From assembly GCA_020996635.1 (NCBI GenBank), contig JAJJBE010000155.1:1-34599 (forward strand): a DNA stretch of 34,599 nt. The letters run 5' to 3'. The notes beneath the pieces were generated by a model. The model was not told the origin of the DNA. It did not search any database and saw only the letters and a list, made by a program, of their open reading frames with translations. Source of the stretch: Bathymodiolus brooksi methanotrophic gill symbiont. Its GTDB lineage: Bacteria > Pseudomonadota > Gammaproteobacteria > Methylococcales > Methylomonadaceae. Positions 15,875 through 26,786 of this stretch are shown one piece after another; the stretch's first letter is position 1; the number at the start of each line of letters is the position of its first letter. Position numbers and translations under genes: made by a program.

Positions 15875-17308
15875 TTAACGTTTTAATTTCTCTTTTAAGA
15901 TTTTATTCACTTCGGCAGGATTAGCTTTGCCTTGTGATGCTTTCATGGTTTGACCTACAAAGAAACCGAAAACTTTATCTTTACCACTCAGGTATTGTTC
16001 AACTTGGCCTTGATTATCGGCAATGATTTTATCAATAATTGCTTCAATCGCACCGCTGTCGGTAATTTGTTTTAGCCCTTTAGTTTCAATAATAGTGTCG
16101 GCACTGTCATTATTAGACCACATGGCTTCAAATACCTGTTTAGCAATTTTCCCCGAAATGGTGTTATCTGCAATGCGCTGTAATAATTGCGCTAGGCGTT
16201 CAGCACTAATGGGTGATTGGGTAATACTCAGGTTTTTTTTATTTAGCGCACCCGATAATTCCACACTGACCCAGTTACTACAAGTTTTTGCGGTACAGCC
16301 TGAAGTTTTTACTAATGCTTCAAAATAATCGGCCAAAGGGCGAGAACTGGCAAGATTATTAGCGGCTTCAGCTTCGAGTTTATATTCGTTTAAGAAGCGC
16401 TGTTTTTTTGCCTCTGGTAGTTCAGGTAGTTCCGCTTTTACTTGGGCGCGTAGCTCAGAGCTAATATAAACAGGTAATAAATCAGGGTCAGGGAAGTAGC
16501 GGTAGTCATTGGCTTCTTCTTTGCTACGCATTGAACGGGTCTCATCTTTATCCGCATCGTAAAGGCGTGTTTCTTGGGTGATGCTGCCGCCCGCTTCAAG
16601 AATTTCTTTTTGGCGTTCAACTTCAGTGAAAATCGCTTTTTCAACAAATTTAAATGAGTTAATGTTTTTTAGCTCGGCGCGTGTGCCGTATTCTGTTTGA
16701 CCTTTCGGGCGTAATGAAATATTCACATCACAACGGAAAGAGCCTTCCTGCATATTGCCGTCACTGATCTCTAAATATTGTACTAATTCGTGAATTTTAC
16801 GCATATAAGCGACGGCTTCTTTTGCTGAACGCATGTCAGGTTCAGAAACGATTTCTAATAGCGGTGTGCCTGCGCGATTAAGATCAATTCCTGTCGAGCC
16901 GTGAAATGATTCATGCAGTGATTTACCTGCATCTTCTTCTAAATGCGCACGAGTCACTCCAATGCGCTTAGTTTGGTCACCAACTTCAATATCTAAATGT
17001 CCGATACCTACAATGGGGTGATCCATTTGGCTGATTTGATAGCCTTTGGGTAAGTCAGGATAGAAGTAGTTTTTACGCGCAAATACAGAGTAATCTGCTA
17101 TTTCCGCTTCAATGGCCATACCGAATTTAACGGCCATACGGACGACTTCTTGATTTAAAACAGGTAATACGCCTGGCAAACCTAAGTCAACCGCACAAGC
17201 TTGTGTGTTAGGTTTTGCACCATACGCAGTAGAAGCCCCTGAAAATATTTTTGTTTTTGTTGAAAGTTGAGCGTGAATTTCTAGCCCAATAACTGTTTCC
17301 CATTGCAT
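15875..17308 (-). CDS. gatB: Asp-tRNA(Asn)/Glu-tRNA(Gln) amidotransferase subunit B
   Basis: GatB binds mischarged Glu-tRNA(Gln) or Asp-tRNA(Asn), phosphorylates the acyl group and receives ammonia from GatA. From the ATG at 17308 the protein has 477 residues, the usual size. [33 protein letters not shown], and the C-terminal YqeY-like part ending [16 protein letters not shown] are typical. The frame opens six codons earlier, but AAGGAG seven bases before 17308 is a near-perfect ribosome site. The upstream end overlaps or abuts the gatA stop. Confidence 0.96.
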   Translation of the reverse strand: MQWETVIGLEIHAQLSTKTKIFSGASTAYGAKPNTQACAVDLGLPGVLPVLNQEVVRMAVKFGMAIEAEIADYSVFARKNYFYPDLPKGYQISQMDHPIVGIGHLDIEVGDQTKRIGVTRAHLEEDAGKSLHESFHGSTGIDLNRAGTPLLEIVSEPDMRSAKEAVAYMRKIHELVQYLEISDGNMQEGSFRCDVNISLRPKGQTEYGTRAELKNINSFKFVEKAIFTEVERQKEILEAGGSITQETRLYDADKDETRSMRSKEEANDYRYFPDPDLLPVYISSELRAQVKAELPELPEAKKQRFLNEYKLEAEAANNLASSRPLADYFEALVKTSGCTAKTCSNWVSVELSGALNKKNLSITQSPISAERLAQLLQRIADNTISGKIAKQVFEAMWSNNDSADTIIETKGLKQITDSGAIEAIIDKIIADNQGQVEQYLSGKDKVFGFFVGQTMKASQGKANPAEVNKILKEKLKR

Positions 17309-17318
17309 AGTTATCTCC

Positions 17319-18776
17319 TTATTCAAAGCCTTTAGGGGTTTGTTGGTGCCAGTTGGTTACTTGTTGGTATTGGTGCGCAACATTTAAAAGTTTTGCTTCA
17401 GCGAAGTAGTTACCAATAATTTGTAAACCAACGGGTTTGTTGTCAATAAACCCTGCAGGAATTGACATGGCAGGCAAACCAGCAAGGTTAATAGCGATAG
17501 TATAAATATCCGCGAGATACATTTCGATTGGATCGGCAGTTTTTTCACCAATACCAAAGGCAGGGGTTGGTGTGACAGGACCCATAATGACATCAACACT
17601 TTCTAGGGCTTTAGTGAAATCCTCAGTAATTAAGCGACGAATTTTTTGTGCTTTAATGTAGTGTGCATCGTAATAACCGGCTGATAAGGCATAAGTGCCG
17701 ACTAAAATGCGGCGCTTAACCTCTGTGCCAAAACCTTCGCCGCGTGAACGAATATAGAGATCGTTTAAATCTTCAGGGTTGTCGCAACGATGGCCAAAAC
17801 GTACTCCGTCCATACGTTGTAAGTTTGCTGAACACTCAGCAGGAGCAATAACATAATAAGCTGGAATGGCAAGTTTAAGGTGTGGCATAGAAACTTCAAT
17901 AATCTCTGCACCCATTTGTTTATATTCATTAACCGCTGTTTCAATAGCGGTCGCCATGTCATTGTTAAGGCCTTCATCAAAAAATTCTTTTGGCAGACCG
18001 ATTTTTAAGTCTTGTAAACTATTGTTTAAGTTGGTGCTGTAATTAGGTACATCTTGTTGTGCGCTGGTTGAATCTTTCGGGTCAAAACCAGCCATCGCTT
18101 GTAACATCAAAGCAGCATCTTCAGCTGTTTGTGTCATGGGGCCGCCCTGATCTAGGCTAGATGCATAAGCAATCATGCCATAGCGTGATACCCGGCCATA
18201 GGTAGGTTTTAATCCTGTGATGCCACAAAAGGCAGCAGGTTGACGAATTGATCCGCCTGTATCTGTTCCTGTTGCTGCTGGAATTAAACGTGCTGCGACT
18301 GCGGCTGCAGACCCACCCGAAGATCCACCTGGGACGGTATTATCTGCCCAAGGATTATAAGCAGTGCCATAAAAACTAGTTTCATTTGACGAGCCCATAG
18401 CAAACTCATCCATATTGAGTTTACCTAAGGACACCATGCCGGCTGCATTAAGATTATCGACCACAGTGGCATTATAAGGTGCAATAAAGTTATCTAGCAT
18501 TTTTGAGCCACAGCTGGTTTTTACACCTTGTGTACAAAAGATATCTTTATGCGCCATGGGGATGCCGGTTAATAAAGGTGCATTACCTGCGGTTAAAAGA
18601 GCATCCGCCTGTTTTGCGGCTGCGATTGCCTGTGCTTCCGTGACGCTAATAAAGCTATTTAATGCGCTATATTGCTGAATACGGTTTAAATAAGCGAGTG
18701 TTAATTCTTGGCTAGAGTACTCGCCTGTTTGTAAGCCTTGGCTGAGTTGTTTTAGAGTTTTAGTATGCATAGTCAT
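17319..18776 (-). CDS. gatA: Asp-tRNA(Asn)/Glu-tRNA(Gln) amidotransferase subunit A
   Basis: GatA is the glutaminase of the GatCAB complex. The amidase-signature catalytic triad is visible: Lys77 in [10 protein letters not shown], Ser152 in [13 protein letters not shown] and Ser176 in [11 protein letters not shown]. The 485-residue length is normal. A second Met two codons in (18770, [10 protein letters not shown]) gives a more family-like N-terminus and may be the true start; neither has a strong ribosome site. It lies five bases after gatC and ten bases before the gatB start, forming a gatC-A-B operon. Confidence 0.96.
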   Translation of the reverse strand: MTMHTKTLKQLSQGLQTGEYSSQELTLAYLNRIQQYSALNSFISVTEAQAIAAAKQADALLTAGNAPLLTGIPMAHKDIFCTQGVKTSCGSKMLDNFIAPYNATVVDNLNAAGMVSLGKLNMDEFAMGSSNETSFYGTAYNPWADNTVPGGSSGGSAAAVAARLIPAATGTDTGGSIRQPAAFCGITGLKPTYGRVSRYGMIAYASSLDQGGPMTQTAEDAALMLQAMAGFDPKDSTSAQQDVPNYSTNLNNSLQDLKIGLPKEFFDEGLNNDMATAIETAVNEYKQMGAEIIEVSMPHLKLAIPAYYVIAPAECSANLQRMDGVRFGHRCDNPEDLNDLYIRSRGEGFGTEVKRRILVGTYALSAGYYDAHYIKAQKIRRLITEDFTKALESVDVIMGPVTPTPAFGIGEKTADPIEMYLADIYTIAINLAGLPAMSIPAGFIDNKPVGLQIIGNYFAEAKLLNVAHQYQQVTNWHQQTPKGFE

Positions 18777-18781
18777 GTTTC

Positions 18782-19069
18782 TTAATCTAATACTTTAGGG
18801 ACAAGGTAGAGCCCTTCTTCGGTTTGAGGAGCGATGCTTTGAAAGTGGTCACGTTGATTGTCCTCGATAATTTTATCAGGACGTAAACGCTGAATTGTAT
18901 CCAAAGGGTGTGCCATGGGGGTCACATTATCAGTGTCAATTGAACTCATTTGCTCGACAAGTTTTAGCATGTCAGATAAATTCTCGGTATAAGAGGCGGT
19001 ATCTTTAGCGTTAATGCCTAAGCGTGCTAAATAAGCGATTTTATTTACATCGTCTGTGGTTAGCGACAT
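18782..19069 (-). CDS. gatC: Asp-tRNA(Asn)/Glu-tRNA(Gln) amidotransferase subunit C
   Basis: GatC is the small stabilising subunit of GatCAB. The 95-residue protein contains [12 protein letters not shown] (about 9-20), a mid-section with VTPMAHPLD and the conserved C-terminal LRPD and LYLVPKVLD segments. GGAGTAAAA before the ATG is a good ribosome site. It is the first gene of the operon, divergent from mreB across a 170-base spacer that must hold promoters for both. Confidence 0.95.
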   Translation of the reverse strand: MSLTTDDVNKIAYLARLGINAKDTASYTENLSDMLKLVEQMSSIDTDNVTPMAHPLDTIQRLRPDKIIEDNQRDHFQSIAPQTEEGLYLVPKVLD

Positions 19070-19236
19070 TTTTACTCCATTAAATCTAGTGGATTGGATG
19101 TTTGTTAGGTCTTTGGTTTTATGCGTTTAAATAGAGCAGTAAGACCAGATTGGCAAATATGATACGTTATATCTTGCCCAAATGCCCTAATGATTGATAA
19201 AGTAACGATAATTTTGTAAGTTTTCAGGGCTAGTAG

Positions 19237-20283
<1,047 letters not shown>

Positions 20284-20297
20284 ATTAAAATGAACCA

Positions 20298-20440
20298 TAT
20301 ATATCCAGGCCACTTGAAGATGCATTTTTTTAACTAAACGGAACAGCGGTCTTCAGTCGCTGCAATTACACATTGTGCATTCCGCGACTACAGCTTGCAG
20401 TTCCATTAAGTCGGCATCTTCAGGTAGCTTGGGTATATAA
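20298..20440. repeat. Long imperfect palindrome, TATAYCCAA...GAAGATGC family, core type 1 (copy 2)
   Basis: The ends TATATATCCAGGCCACTTGA and, reversed, TTATATACCCAAGCTACCTG (each followed by AGATGC) are inverted repeats. The core arms GGAACAGCGGTCTTCAGTCGC and GCGACTACAGCTTGCAGTTCC pair with each other. It matches 2613-2745 along its full length. It sits inside the mre cluster, between mreB and mreC. Confidence 0.78.
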
Positions 20441-20482
20441 TAGGGCTAATTTTGTTGCGTTACAAATAATCACTGTATTTTT

Positions 20483-20497
20483 AGGAGTCTAGCCATT
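20483..20497 (+). promoter_or_regulatory. Ribosome site AGGAG with ATT start for mreC
   Basis: AGGAG at 20483-20487 is followed by seven bases and ATT at 20495. The stop in this frame at 20447 and the lack of ATG, GTG or TTG before 20549 leave ATT as the start that preserves the conserved N-terminus. Confidence 0.6.
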
Positions 20498-21361
20498 AAT
20501 TTTTTATTTGCCACAGGCTCTTCGATTAATGCGCGTTTTACTATTGTATTGCTGTTATCTTTAGGCTTGATTTTTGCAGATCAATATACGGACAGATTAA
20601 AACCACTGCGTGCCTTTTTATCTATATTTGTTTACCCGGTGCAGTATATTGCTAACGCACCGAATCAATTAGTTAATAGTATCTCGGGAAATTTAGATAG
20701 GTACCAACAGTTATTAAGTGAGAATAAAGCCCTAAAAAGCAAAGAATTAGTTAATGATGTTAAATTGTTAAAGTTTTCTGCTTTAGAAGCAGAAAATATT
20801 CGTTTACGCTCTTTATTGGATAGCTCTTTTAAACTAGGGGAGCAGTTTTTAATTAGTGAGTTAATGTCGGTTAGCCTAGCACCTTATGAGCATGTGGTGA
20901 CTGTTAATAAAGGCAGTCGCTTTGGCGTGTATGGTGGTCAAGCTGTCTTAGATGCAAAAGGCATTGTAGGCCAAGTAAAACAAGCATTACCATTAAGTTC
21001 ACAAATTATTTTAATTACCGACCCTAATCATGCAACGCCTGTACAGCTGAACCGTAATGGCTTGCAAACCATTGCATTAGGAACGGGACGCTTAAATCAA
21101 TTGAATTTACCTTTTTTACCCAATAATGCGGATATAAAAAAGGGTGATTTATTAATTACTTCAGGCTTGGGGGGTGTTTTTCCTCAAGGTTATCCTGTTG
21201 CCGTGGTTGAATCTATTGTTGAGCAGCCAGGAAAACCTTTTGCTGTTATTAAAGCTAGACCTACGGCGGCTTTAAATGCAAGTCGAGAATTCCTAATTGT
21301 TTGGAATAGCGATCAAGTTGTTCCTTTGCAGCCCTTAGAGAGTGATAAAAATGCTGAATAA
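20495..21361 (+). CDS. mreC: Rod-shape determining protein MreC (apparent ATT start)
   Basis: MreC is the periplasmic scaffold that activates PBP2-RodA. The frame encodes the typical N-terminus INFLFATGSSINARFTIVLL with a membrane helix at about 15-33, a coiled coil (about 70-105) and the beta domain with VNKGSRFGV and LLITSGLGGVFPQGYPVA. The first ordinary start codon (TTG at 20549) would cut off the cytoplasmic part and half of the membrane helix. The only well placed start is ATT at 20495, seven bases after a clear AGGAG (20483-20487); no ATG or GTG lies in frame after the stop at 20447. With ATT the protein has 288 residues. Confidence 0.88.
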   Translation: MNFLFATGSSINARFTIVLLLSLGLIFADQYTDRLKPLRAFLSIFVYPVQYIANAPNQLVNSISGNLDRYQQLLSENKALKSKELVNDVKLLKFSALEAENIRLRSLLDSSFKLGEQFLISELMSVSLAPYEHVVTVNKGSRFGVYGGQAVLDAKGIVGQVKQALPLSSQIILITDPNHATPVQLNRNGLQTIALGTGRLNQLNLPFLPNNADIKKGDLLITSGLGGVFPQGYPVAVVESIVEQPGKPFAVIKARPTAALNASREFLIVWNSDQVVPLQPLESDKNAE

Positions 21362-21824
21362 TAGGTTGCCATTAAGCTTATATTATTGGCTATCTATCCT
21401 GTTAGCGATGGCTCTAAATGTTGCAACTATGCCAGAATTGATGAAGATGATAATGCCCGACTGGGTGTTAATTGTTTTAATTTACTGGACTTGTACGGCT
21501 CATTTTCGGGTTAGTGTAGGTAATGCATGGCTTGTTGGTTTATTAATGGATGCATTAACGGGGCAGTTGTTAGGTCAGTATGCTATTGCTTATGCTGCGA
21601 GTGTGTATTTAACAGAACAGCAATATAAACGTATAAAGGCATCACCGGTCGTACAGCAAAGTTTATTTATTGCAGGCATCATCTTTCTAGAAAAAGTGTT
21701 ATTTTTTTGGATAGAGCGTATCGAATACCAAAGCCTTCCTGGTTATTTTTGGTTGCCTGTTTTCACAGGGGCCTTAGTTTGGCCGATTATCATAATTTTA
21801 TTTAGTAAGATAAAGTTTTCATAA
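21351..21824 (+). CDS. mreD: Rod-shape determining protein MreD
   Basis: A small polytopic membrane protein of about 157 residues with five or so hydrophobic segments. PDWVLIVLIYW (about 36-46) and NAWLVGLLMDALTGQLLGQYA are the characteristic MreD segments. The start is placed at the ATG at 21351 (MLNNRLPLSL), overlapping the mreC end by 11 bases; a GTG three codons earlier (21342) is possible. It is part of the elongasome operon. Confidence 0.92.
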   Translation: MLNNRLPLSLYYWLSILLAMALNVATMPELMKMIMPDWVLIVLIYWTCTAHFRVSVGNAWLVGLLMDALTGQLLGQYAIAYAASVYLTEQQYKRIKASPVVQQSLFIAGIIFLEKVLFFWIERIEYQSLPGYFWLPVFTGALVWPIIIILFSKIKFS

Positions 21825-21833
21825 AGTACAATC

Positions 21834-23672
21834 ATGCGCCGTCACCAAGTTATTCAAGATGTTTTTTTGGAAAATCGTATTTTCCTGAGCAGAACGGTCA
21901 TTATGTTTGTGGCTATGTTATTTCTGATTTTAGGGCTTATTATTAGGCTCGTTTATTTGCAAGTTTCTGGGCATGAGAAATATCATAGTATGGCAACTAA
22001 TAATCGTATTAAAGTAGCCTCTATTCCACCGACTCGTGGAATTATTTATGATAAAAAGGGTCGGATTCTTGCGGAAAACTTACCTTCTTATAGCTTGGAA
22101 ATCATTCCAGAACAAATTAAGAATATGTCTAATACTCTGCTTAGATTGCAGAAAGTATTAAATATATCAGAAGAAAAAATTAATGAATTTCACAAGCATA
22201 GTAAACGCTATAGACGCTTTGACAGTATTCCATTGTTGTTAAAGTTGAGTGCAAAGGATGTCGCCAAATTTGCTGTATTGCGGCATACTTTTCCTGGAGT
22301 GGATATACATGCACGATTAATTCGCCACTACCCCTATAAAGAATTAACAGCGCATGTTGTGGGTTATCTTGGGCGTATTAATTCTAGAGAATTACAGCGT
22401 GTTTCAGGGGCAGAATATCGCTCAATGCACTTTATCGGTAAAACGGGTTTAGAATCGGCGTATGAAGATATTTTACGCGGCTATGCAGGCTATGCCGAGA
22501 TAGAGACAAATGCGCAAGGAAAGCCGATTAAAACATTGGCTAGTATCATGCCTAGTCGAGGCGCTGATCTGCATTTATCTTTGGATATAGGTTTACAAAA
22601 GATTGCTTATGACGCGCTAGCTGAGTACAACGGTGCAGTTGTTGCTTTAGATTTGGAGTCTGGCGGTGTTATTATTCAGGTTAGTAAGGCAAGTTTTGAT
22701 CCCAATTTATTTGTTTCAGGTATTAGCCATAAAGATTACAATCGAATTAATCACTCTAAAAATATGCCTTTATTTGATCGTGCCTTACGAGGGCAGTATC
22801 CTCCTGGGTCTACTTTAAAGCCTTTTGTAGGTTTGGCAGGGCTTGAGCGTAATGTGGTAACAGCGCAGCAAAAGTTATTTTGTCCAGGTTATTATCAGTT
22901 ACCGAATAAAGAGCATAAATATCGAGATTGGAAAAAACGTGGGCATGGTGTGGTTAATTTAAAGAAATCAATTGTTCAATCCTGTGATGTTTATTTTTAC
23001 GATATGGCACTTGCTTTAGGCATAGATAATTTATCTAGTTTTTTAAATGATTTTGGTTTTGGTAAAAAAACGGGGATAGACCTGAATGGTGAAAGTGCAG
23101 GGTTAATGCCATCAAGAGAATGGAAACGAATTCATAAACATACTATTTGGTATCCTGGGGAAACTTTAATTACTGGTATTGGTCAAGGATTTACCCAAGT
23201 AACCCCGCTGCAGTTAGCTCATGCAACAGGTATATTAGCTAATAATGGAGCAGCTATAGCCCCTTTTTTAGTTGAGCGTAAAGTTTATGCGGATAGAATT
23301 GCTAAGGTTAATCATACACAGGCAAAAAAGCTAAATTTAAAAGATAAAAATGTGGAAATTATTAGGCAAGCAATGGTGGATGTCATTCATTCAGCACGAG
23401 GAACGGCACGCTTAATTGCTAAAAATCGTAGCTATCAAATTGCGGGGAAAACAGGAACAGCACAGGTTTATAGTATTAAACAAGATGAAGAATATAATGA
23501 AGAGGAAATTGCCTTTAATATGCGAGACCATGCTTTATTTATTGCTTATGCGCCTGCAGATAACCCTAAAATTGCAGTGGCTGTGATTGTTGAGCATGGT
23601 AGTCATGGAGGGTCAGTTGCTGCGCCTATTGCAGCCGCAGTGATTACAGAATACTTGAATGAAGGTAAATAG
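21834..23672 (+). CDS. mrdA: Penicillin-binding protein 2
   Basis: PBP2 is the class B transpeptidase of the elongasome. The 612-residue protein has one membrane helix (about 20-43), the pedestal domain from PPTRGIIYDKKGR (about 65-77) and the transpeptidase domain with active Ser326 in PPGSTLKPF (SxxK), SCD as the SxN-type motif, and AGKTGTAQ (KTG). Length and motif order match PBP2 rather than FtsI. It is nine bases after mreD and three bases before rodA. Confidence 0.96.
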   Translation: MRRHQVIQDVFLENRIFLSRTVIMFVAMLFLILGLIIRLVYLQVSGHEKYHSMATNNRIKVASIPPTRGIIYDKKGRILAENLPSYSLEIIPEQIKNMSNTLLRLQKVLNISEEKINEFHKHSKRYRRFDSIPLLLKLSAKDVAKFAVLRHTFPGVDIHARLIRHYPYKELTAHVVGYLGRINSRELQRVSGAEYRSMHFIGKTGLESAYEDILRGYAGYAEIETNAQGKPIKTLASIMPSRGADLHLSLDIGLQKIAYDALAEYNGAVVALDLESGGVIIQVSKASFDPNLFVSGISHKDYNRINHSKNMPLFDRALRGQYPPGSTLKPFVGLAGLERNVVTAQQKLFCPGYYQLPNKEHKYRDWKKRGHGVVNLKKSIVQSCDVYFYDMALALGIDNLSSFLNDFGFGKKTGIDLNGESAGLMPSREWKRIHKHTIWYPGETLITGIGQGFTQVTPLQLAHATGILANNGAAIAPFLVERKVYADRIAKVNHTQAKKLNLKDKNVEIIRQAMVDVIHSARGTARLIAKNRSYQIAGKTGTAQVYSIKQDEEYNEEEIAFNMRDHALFIAYAPADNPKIAVAVIVEHGSHGGSVAAPIAAAVITEYLNEGK

Positions 23673-23675
23673 ACG

Positions 23676-24806
23676 ATGCAAGTTGAATTAAGGCCTGAGC
23701 AATTTCACAAGCAATCATTCAGTGGCAATTTATTAAGAAAATTACATATTGATATTCCTTTGTTAATTGCATTATTTATTTTGCTAATCTTAAGTTTTAT
23801 GATGCTCTATAGTTCAGGCAACCAAGAATGGGGCTTAATAATACGACAATCATCAAGGATGGGGGGTTCTTGTGTGCTTATGATTTTTTTAGCACAGTTG
23901 GAACCTCGGCAGTTTCAACGTTATTCAATTCCTTTTTATATATTGGGTGTGTGTTTATTGATTGCTGTTTTAATTATTGGAGATGTGGGTAAAGGTGCGC
24001 AGCGTTGGTTAAATATTGGCTTCCGATTTCAGCCTTCGGAAATGCTAAAAATTTCTACACCGATGATGGTTGCATGGTATCTAGCAGGACATGAAATTCC
24101 ACCGAAGTGGAAACATATCGTGACAGTATTGGCGTTTATTATGTTTCCTACAGTATTGATTGTACGTCAACCTGATCTTGGGACTTCATTATTGGTTGCT
24201 AGTTCTGGTTTATCAGTTTTATATTTTGCCGGCTTGTCATGGCGTTATCTTTTTTCTGCAGTCGTTGGGTTGAGTGCATTTACGCCTGTTTATTGGCATT
24301 ATTTTATGCGCAGCTACCAAAAAGACCGTGTGAATACCTTTTTAAATCCGGAATCAGACCCTATGGGAAAGGGGTATCATATTATCCAATCTAAAATTGC
24401 GATTGGATCGGGCGGGGTTTCTGGTAAAGGCTGGCAAGAAAATACACAATCTCAACTGGATTTTCTACCTGAAAGTTCAACTGATTTTATTTTTGCTGTA
24501 TTTGCTGAAGAGTTTGGTTTATTAGGCTGTTTAGGATTACTCGCGGTGTATTTATTTATTATTGCCCGAGGCTTATATATCGCAGTCCAAGCACAAGGTA
24601 CTTATAGCCGATTATTGGCTGGAAGTTTAGTTTGCACTTTTTTTATCTATGTTTTTGTTAATATAGGTATGGTTATTGGCATTTTGCCTGTCGTGGGTAT
24701 TCCGTTGCCATTGATTAGTTATGGTGGGACATCAATGGTGACTTTGTTTGCTGGTTTTGGAATTTTAATGTCAATTCATACTCATAAAAAAGTATTACCG
24801 AGTTAA
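23676..24806 (+). CDS. rodA: Rod-shape peptidoglycan glycosyltransferase RodA
   Basis: RodA is the SEDS-family polymerase that works with PBP2. The 376-residue protein has about ten membrane segments. Family signatures include GKGAQRWLNIGFRFQPSEM, the RQPDLGTS segment with the important Asp, the GGVSGKGW loop, FIFAVFAEEFG and the C-terminal GIPLPLISYGGTSM. It closes the mre-mrd run; the next gene is on the opposite strand, 11 bases away, with no clear terminator between them. Confidence 0.96.
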   Translation: MQVELRPEQFHKQSFSGNLLRKLHIDIPLLIALFILLILSFMMLYSSGNQEWGLIIRQSSRMGGSCVLMIFLAQLEPRQFQRYSIPFYILGVCLLIAVLIIGDVGKGAQRWLNIGFRFQPSEMLKISTPMMVAWYLAGHEIPPKWKHIVTVLAFIMFPTVLIVRQPDLGTSLLVASSGLSVLYFAGLSWRYLFSAVVGLSAFTPVYWHYFMRSYQKDRVNTFLNPESDPMGKGYHIIQSKIAIGSGGVSGKGWQENTQSQLDFLPESSTDFIFAVFAEEFGLLGCLGLLAVYLFIIARGLYIAVQAQGTYSRLLAGSLVCTFFIYVFVNIGMVIGILPVVGIPLPLISYGGTSMVTLFAGFGILMSIHTHKKVLPS

Positions 24807-24817
24807 GCTTGCGTGCA

Positions 24818-25504
24818 TTAGGAAGGGCTGATTTTTTGTAATAAAAAATTAACAATGAACGCAATACAAAGCAAAGCAATGCCTAAAGCGAGTCCCATTT
24901 CAAAAGCGCCCTTGCTTGTTTCTAAAGCAATGGCAGTGGTTAAGGTGCGTGTCGATCCGTGAATATTTCCACCTAACATCATGGCCGCGCCTACTTCACC
25001 AATAGCACGGCCAAAGCCAGTAATAATAATCGCTAGAAAAACAAATTTTAACTCTTTAAATAAAGGTAACAGACTTTGTGATTGACTGGCACCAATTGAT
25101 TTAAGTGTTGTTAATAAGCGTGGATCTGTTGCTAGTACCGCAGTCAAAGTCATATTAATAATAATAGGTAAAATTAAGCATATTTCCCCTAAAATTATGG
25201 CATTTTCTGTGTAAAGTAAGGCATAGTGACCAAACAACCCTTTACGGCTTAATAGTCCATAGAGAATAAGGCCAATCATAACCGTTGGCATGGCCATTAA
25301 AGTATTGAGTAATTGCTGTAAGAATTTTTTAGCAAAAAATTGATTAATGGCCATTACCATGCCTAAAGGAATGGCGACTAGTGATGCAAATAAGGTTGCA
25401 ATCAACGATATCTTTAGAGATGTCCAAATGATGAAATAAATATTTGGATCAAACTGAAAAAGTAAATGGATTGCAGAAATAAGTGATTGAGAAAAATAAT
25501 CCAT
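24818..25504 (-). CDS. tupB: Tungstate-type ABC transporter permease (TupB-like)
   Basis: A 228-residue membrane permease with about five helices and the EAA-type loop GRAIGEVGAAMMLGGNI (about 165-181), followed by TRTLTTAIALETSKGAFEMG, which is characteristic of TupB rather than ModB or phosphate permeases. It would import tungstate (or molybdate) together with a binding protein (TupA) and an ATPase (TupC); neither is in the window. The ATG overlaps the last base of the moaC stop (TAATG), so it is co-translated with molybdopterin synthesis. Substrate is inferred from family likeness and the neighbouring moa genes. Confidence 0.82.
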   Translation of the reverse strand: MDYFSQSLISAIHLLFQFDPNIYFIIWTSLKISLIATLFASLVAIPLGMVMAINQFFAKKFLQQLLNTLMAMPTVMIGLILYGLLSRKGLFGHYALLYTENAIILGEICLILPIIINMTLTAVLATDPRLLTTLKSIGASQSQSLLPLFKELKFVFLAIIITGFGRAIGEVGAAMMLGGNIHGSTRTLTTAIALETSKGAFEMGLALGIALLCIAFIVNFLLQKISPS

Positions 25505-25983
25505 TAACTATCGTGTTTCCAATGGCCTGATTTCCCACCAGATTTTTCTAATAATTGTACATTTTGGATGCGCATTCCACGGTCAATTGCTTTACACATA
25601 TCATAAATGGTTAATAGGGCAATTTGCGTCGCGGTTAAAGCCTCCATTTCAACTCCTGTTTGCCCTGTTGTTTTAACGGTAGTTTGACAGTTGACCCAAT
25701 TGTTTTTTATATCTGTTGTCAGTTTGATCTCTACGTGGCTGATAGGCAGGGGGTGACAAAGAGGAATTAAATCAGCGGTGCGTTTACTTGCCATGATACC
25801 CGCAATACGCGCAATGGAGAGGACATCGCCTTTTTTGTGTTCGCCGCTTTCAATTAATGCTAAGGTACTTGCTTTCATTTCGATATAGCCTGAAGTGATG
25901 GCTGTGCGCTGAGTGCTAGGTTTGTCACCCACATCGACCATATGAGCTTCGCCTGCAGTATTGAAATGAGTTAGTTGTGTCAT
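25504..25983 (-). CDS. moaC: Cyclic pyranopterin monophosphate synthase
   Basis: MoaC completes formation of cyclic pyranopterin monophosphate in the first stage of molybdenum cofactor synthesis, acting after MoaA. The 159-residue protein starts [21 protein letters not shown] and has [28 protein letters not shown] and GVEMEALTA, all typical. It is divergent from moaD-moaE with 65 bases between starts, and is followed by the tungstate-type permease. moaA is not in the window. Confidence 0.96.
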   Translation of the reverse strand: MTQLTHFNTAGEAHMVDVGDKPSTQRTAITSGYIEMKASTLALIESGEHKKGDVLSIARIAGIMASKRTADLIPLCHPLPISHVEIKLTTDIKNNWVNCQTTVKTTGQTGVEMEALTATQIALLTIYDMCKAIDRGMRIQNVQLLEKSGGKSGHWKHDS

Positions 25984-26048
25984 TGTAGGGCCAGTTTTAT
26001 AAAAGAGAATTGACCATTATCCGTTTTTTAGTCCGTGAGTGAAACACT

Positions 26049-26282
26049 GTGTCGATAAAAGTACGTTATTTTGCAAGTTTAAAAGAATTAGTAGGGCATG
26101 ATAGGGATGACTGTGAATTTGTAACAGGGATGACTGTGTTAAATGTTTGGCATAAATTGATGCCAGAAAAAACAATTCCCGCTAATGTTTTGGCGGCGAT
26201 TAATATGGAATATGTCAGTTTGGAATCTGTTTTAACGGATGCAGATGAGCTTGCTTTTTTTCCTCCAGTAACAGGGGGTTAG
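26049..26282 (+). CDS. moaD: Molybdopterin synthase sulfur carrier subunit
   Basis: A 77-residue ubiquitin-like protein ending in the essential Gly-Gly (FFPPVTGG). The C-terminal Gly is thiocarboxylated and delivers sulfur to MoaE-bound precursor Z. The start is GTG. It lies three bases before moaE, with which it forms the synthase. Confidence 0.94.
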   Translation: MSIKVRYFASLKELVGHDRDDCEFVTGMTVLNVWHKLMPEKTIPANVLAAINMEYVSLESVLTDADELAFFPPVTGG

Positions 26283-26285
26283 CCA

Positions 26286-26741
26286 GTGATAAAAATTTGT
26301 ACTGCAGAATTTAAGCCTTATCAAGAACTAGAAGCCTATCAAGTTCAACAAAAAAATAAACTGGCAGGTAAGCAGGGGGCAGCAAATATTTTTGTCGGTA
26401 CCATGCGGGATTTTAATGCAGGGGAAGAGGTCCAAGGCATGACTTTAGAACACTACCCAGTAATGACAGAGAAGCAATTAGAAAAGATCGTATCAGAAGC
26501 AAAAGAGCAGTGGTCATTGCTTGATACCTTGGTTATTCATCGGGTAGGAGATGTGTTTCCAGATGATGTTTTAGTTTTGGTCGTGGTCTGGTCAGTACAT
26601 AGAGGGGCGGCTTTTGATGCTTGCCGATTTATTATGGAAGCATTAAAATCAAGAGCGCCTTTTTGGAAGCAAGAAATTTTAAAAGATGGTTCTCGCCGGT
26701 GGGTAGATAAAAATACTGATGGCTATGTGCAGTCAGTTTAA
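26286..26741 (+). CDS. moaE: Molybdopterin synthase catalytic subunit
   Basis: MoaE binds precursor Z and, with MoaD thiocarboxylate, forms the dithiolene of molybdopterin. The 151-residue protein shows GAANIFVGTMRDFN (about 33-46), LEHYPVM, the HRVGDVFPDD segment and the C-terminal FWKQEILKDGSRRWVD with the conserved Lys residues. The start is GTG at 26286. A symmetric hairpin follows directly after the stop. Confidence 0.95.
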   Translation: MIKICTAEFKPYQELEAYQVQQKNKLAGKQGAANIFVGTMRDFNAGEEVQGMTLEHYPVMTEKQLEKIVSEAKEQWSLLDTLVIHRVGDVFPDDVLVLVVVWSVHRGAAFDACRFIMEALKSRAPFWKQEILKDGSRRWVDKNTDGYVQSV

Positions 26742-26742
26742 A

Positions 26743-26773
26743 TTTGCGCGTTACTCGTTATTTAACGCGCAAA
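26743..26773. terminator. Hairpin between convergent moaE and ppa
   Basis: A perfect 10-bp stem, TTTGCGCGTT / AACGCGCAAA, encloses an 11-base loop two bases after the moaE stop. T runs are weak on either side, so it may be a two-sided barrier rather than a classic terminator. Confidence 0.6.
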
Positions 26774-26786
26774 CCTAAGTTTTTAA

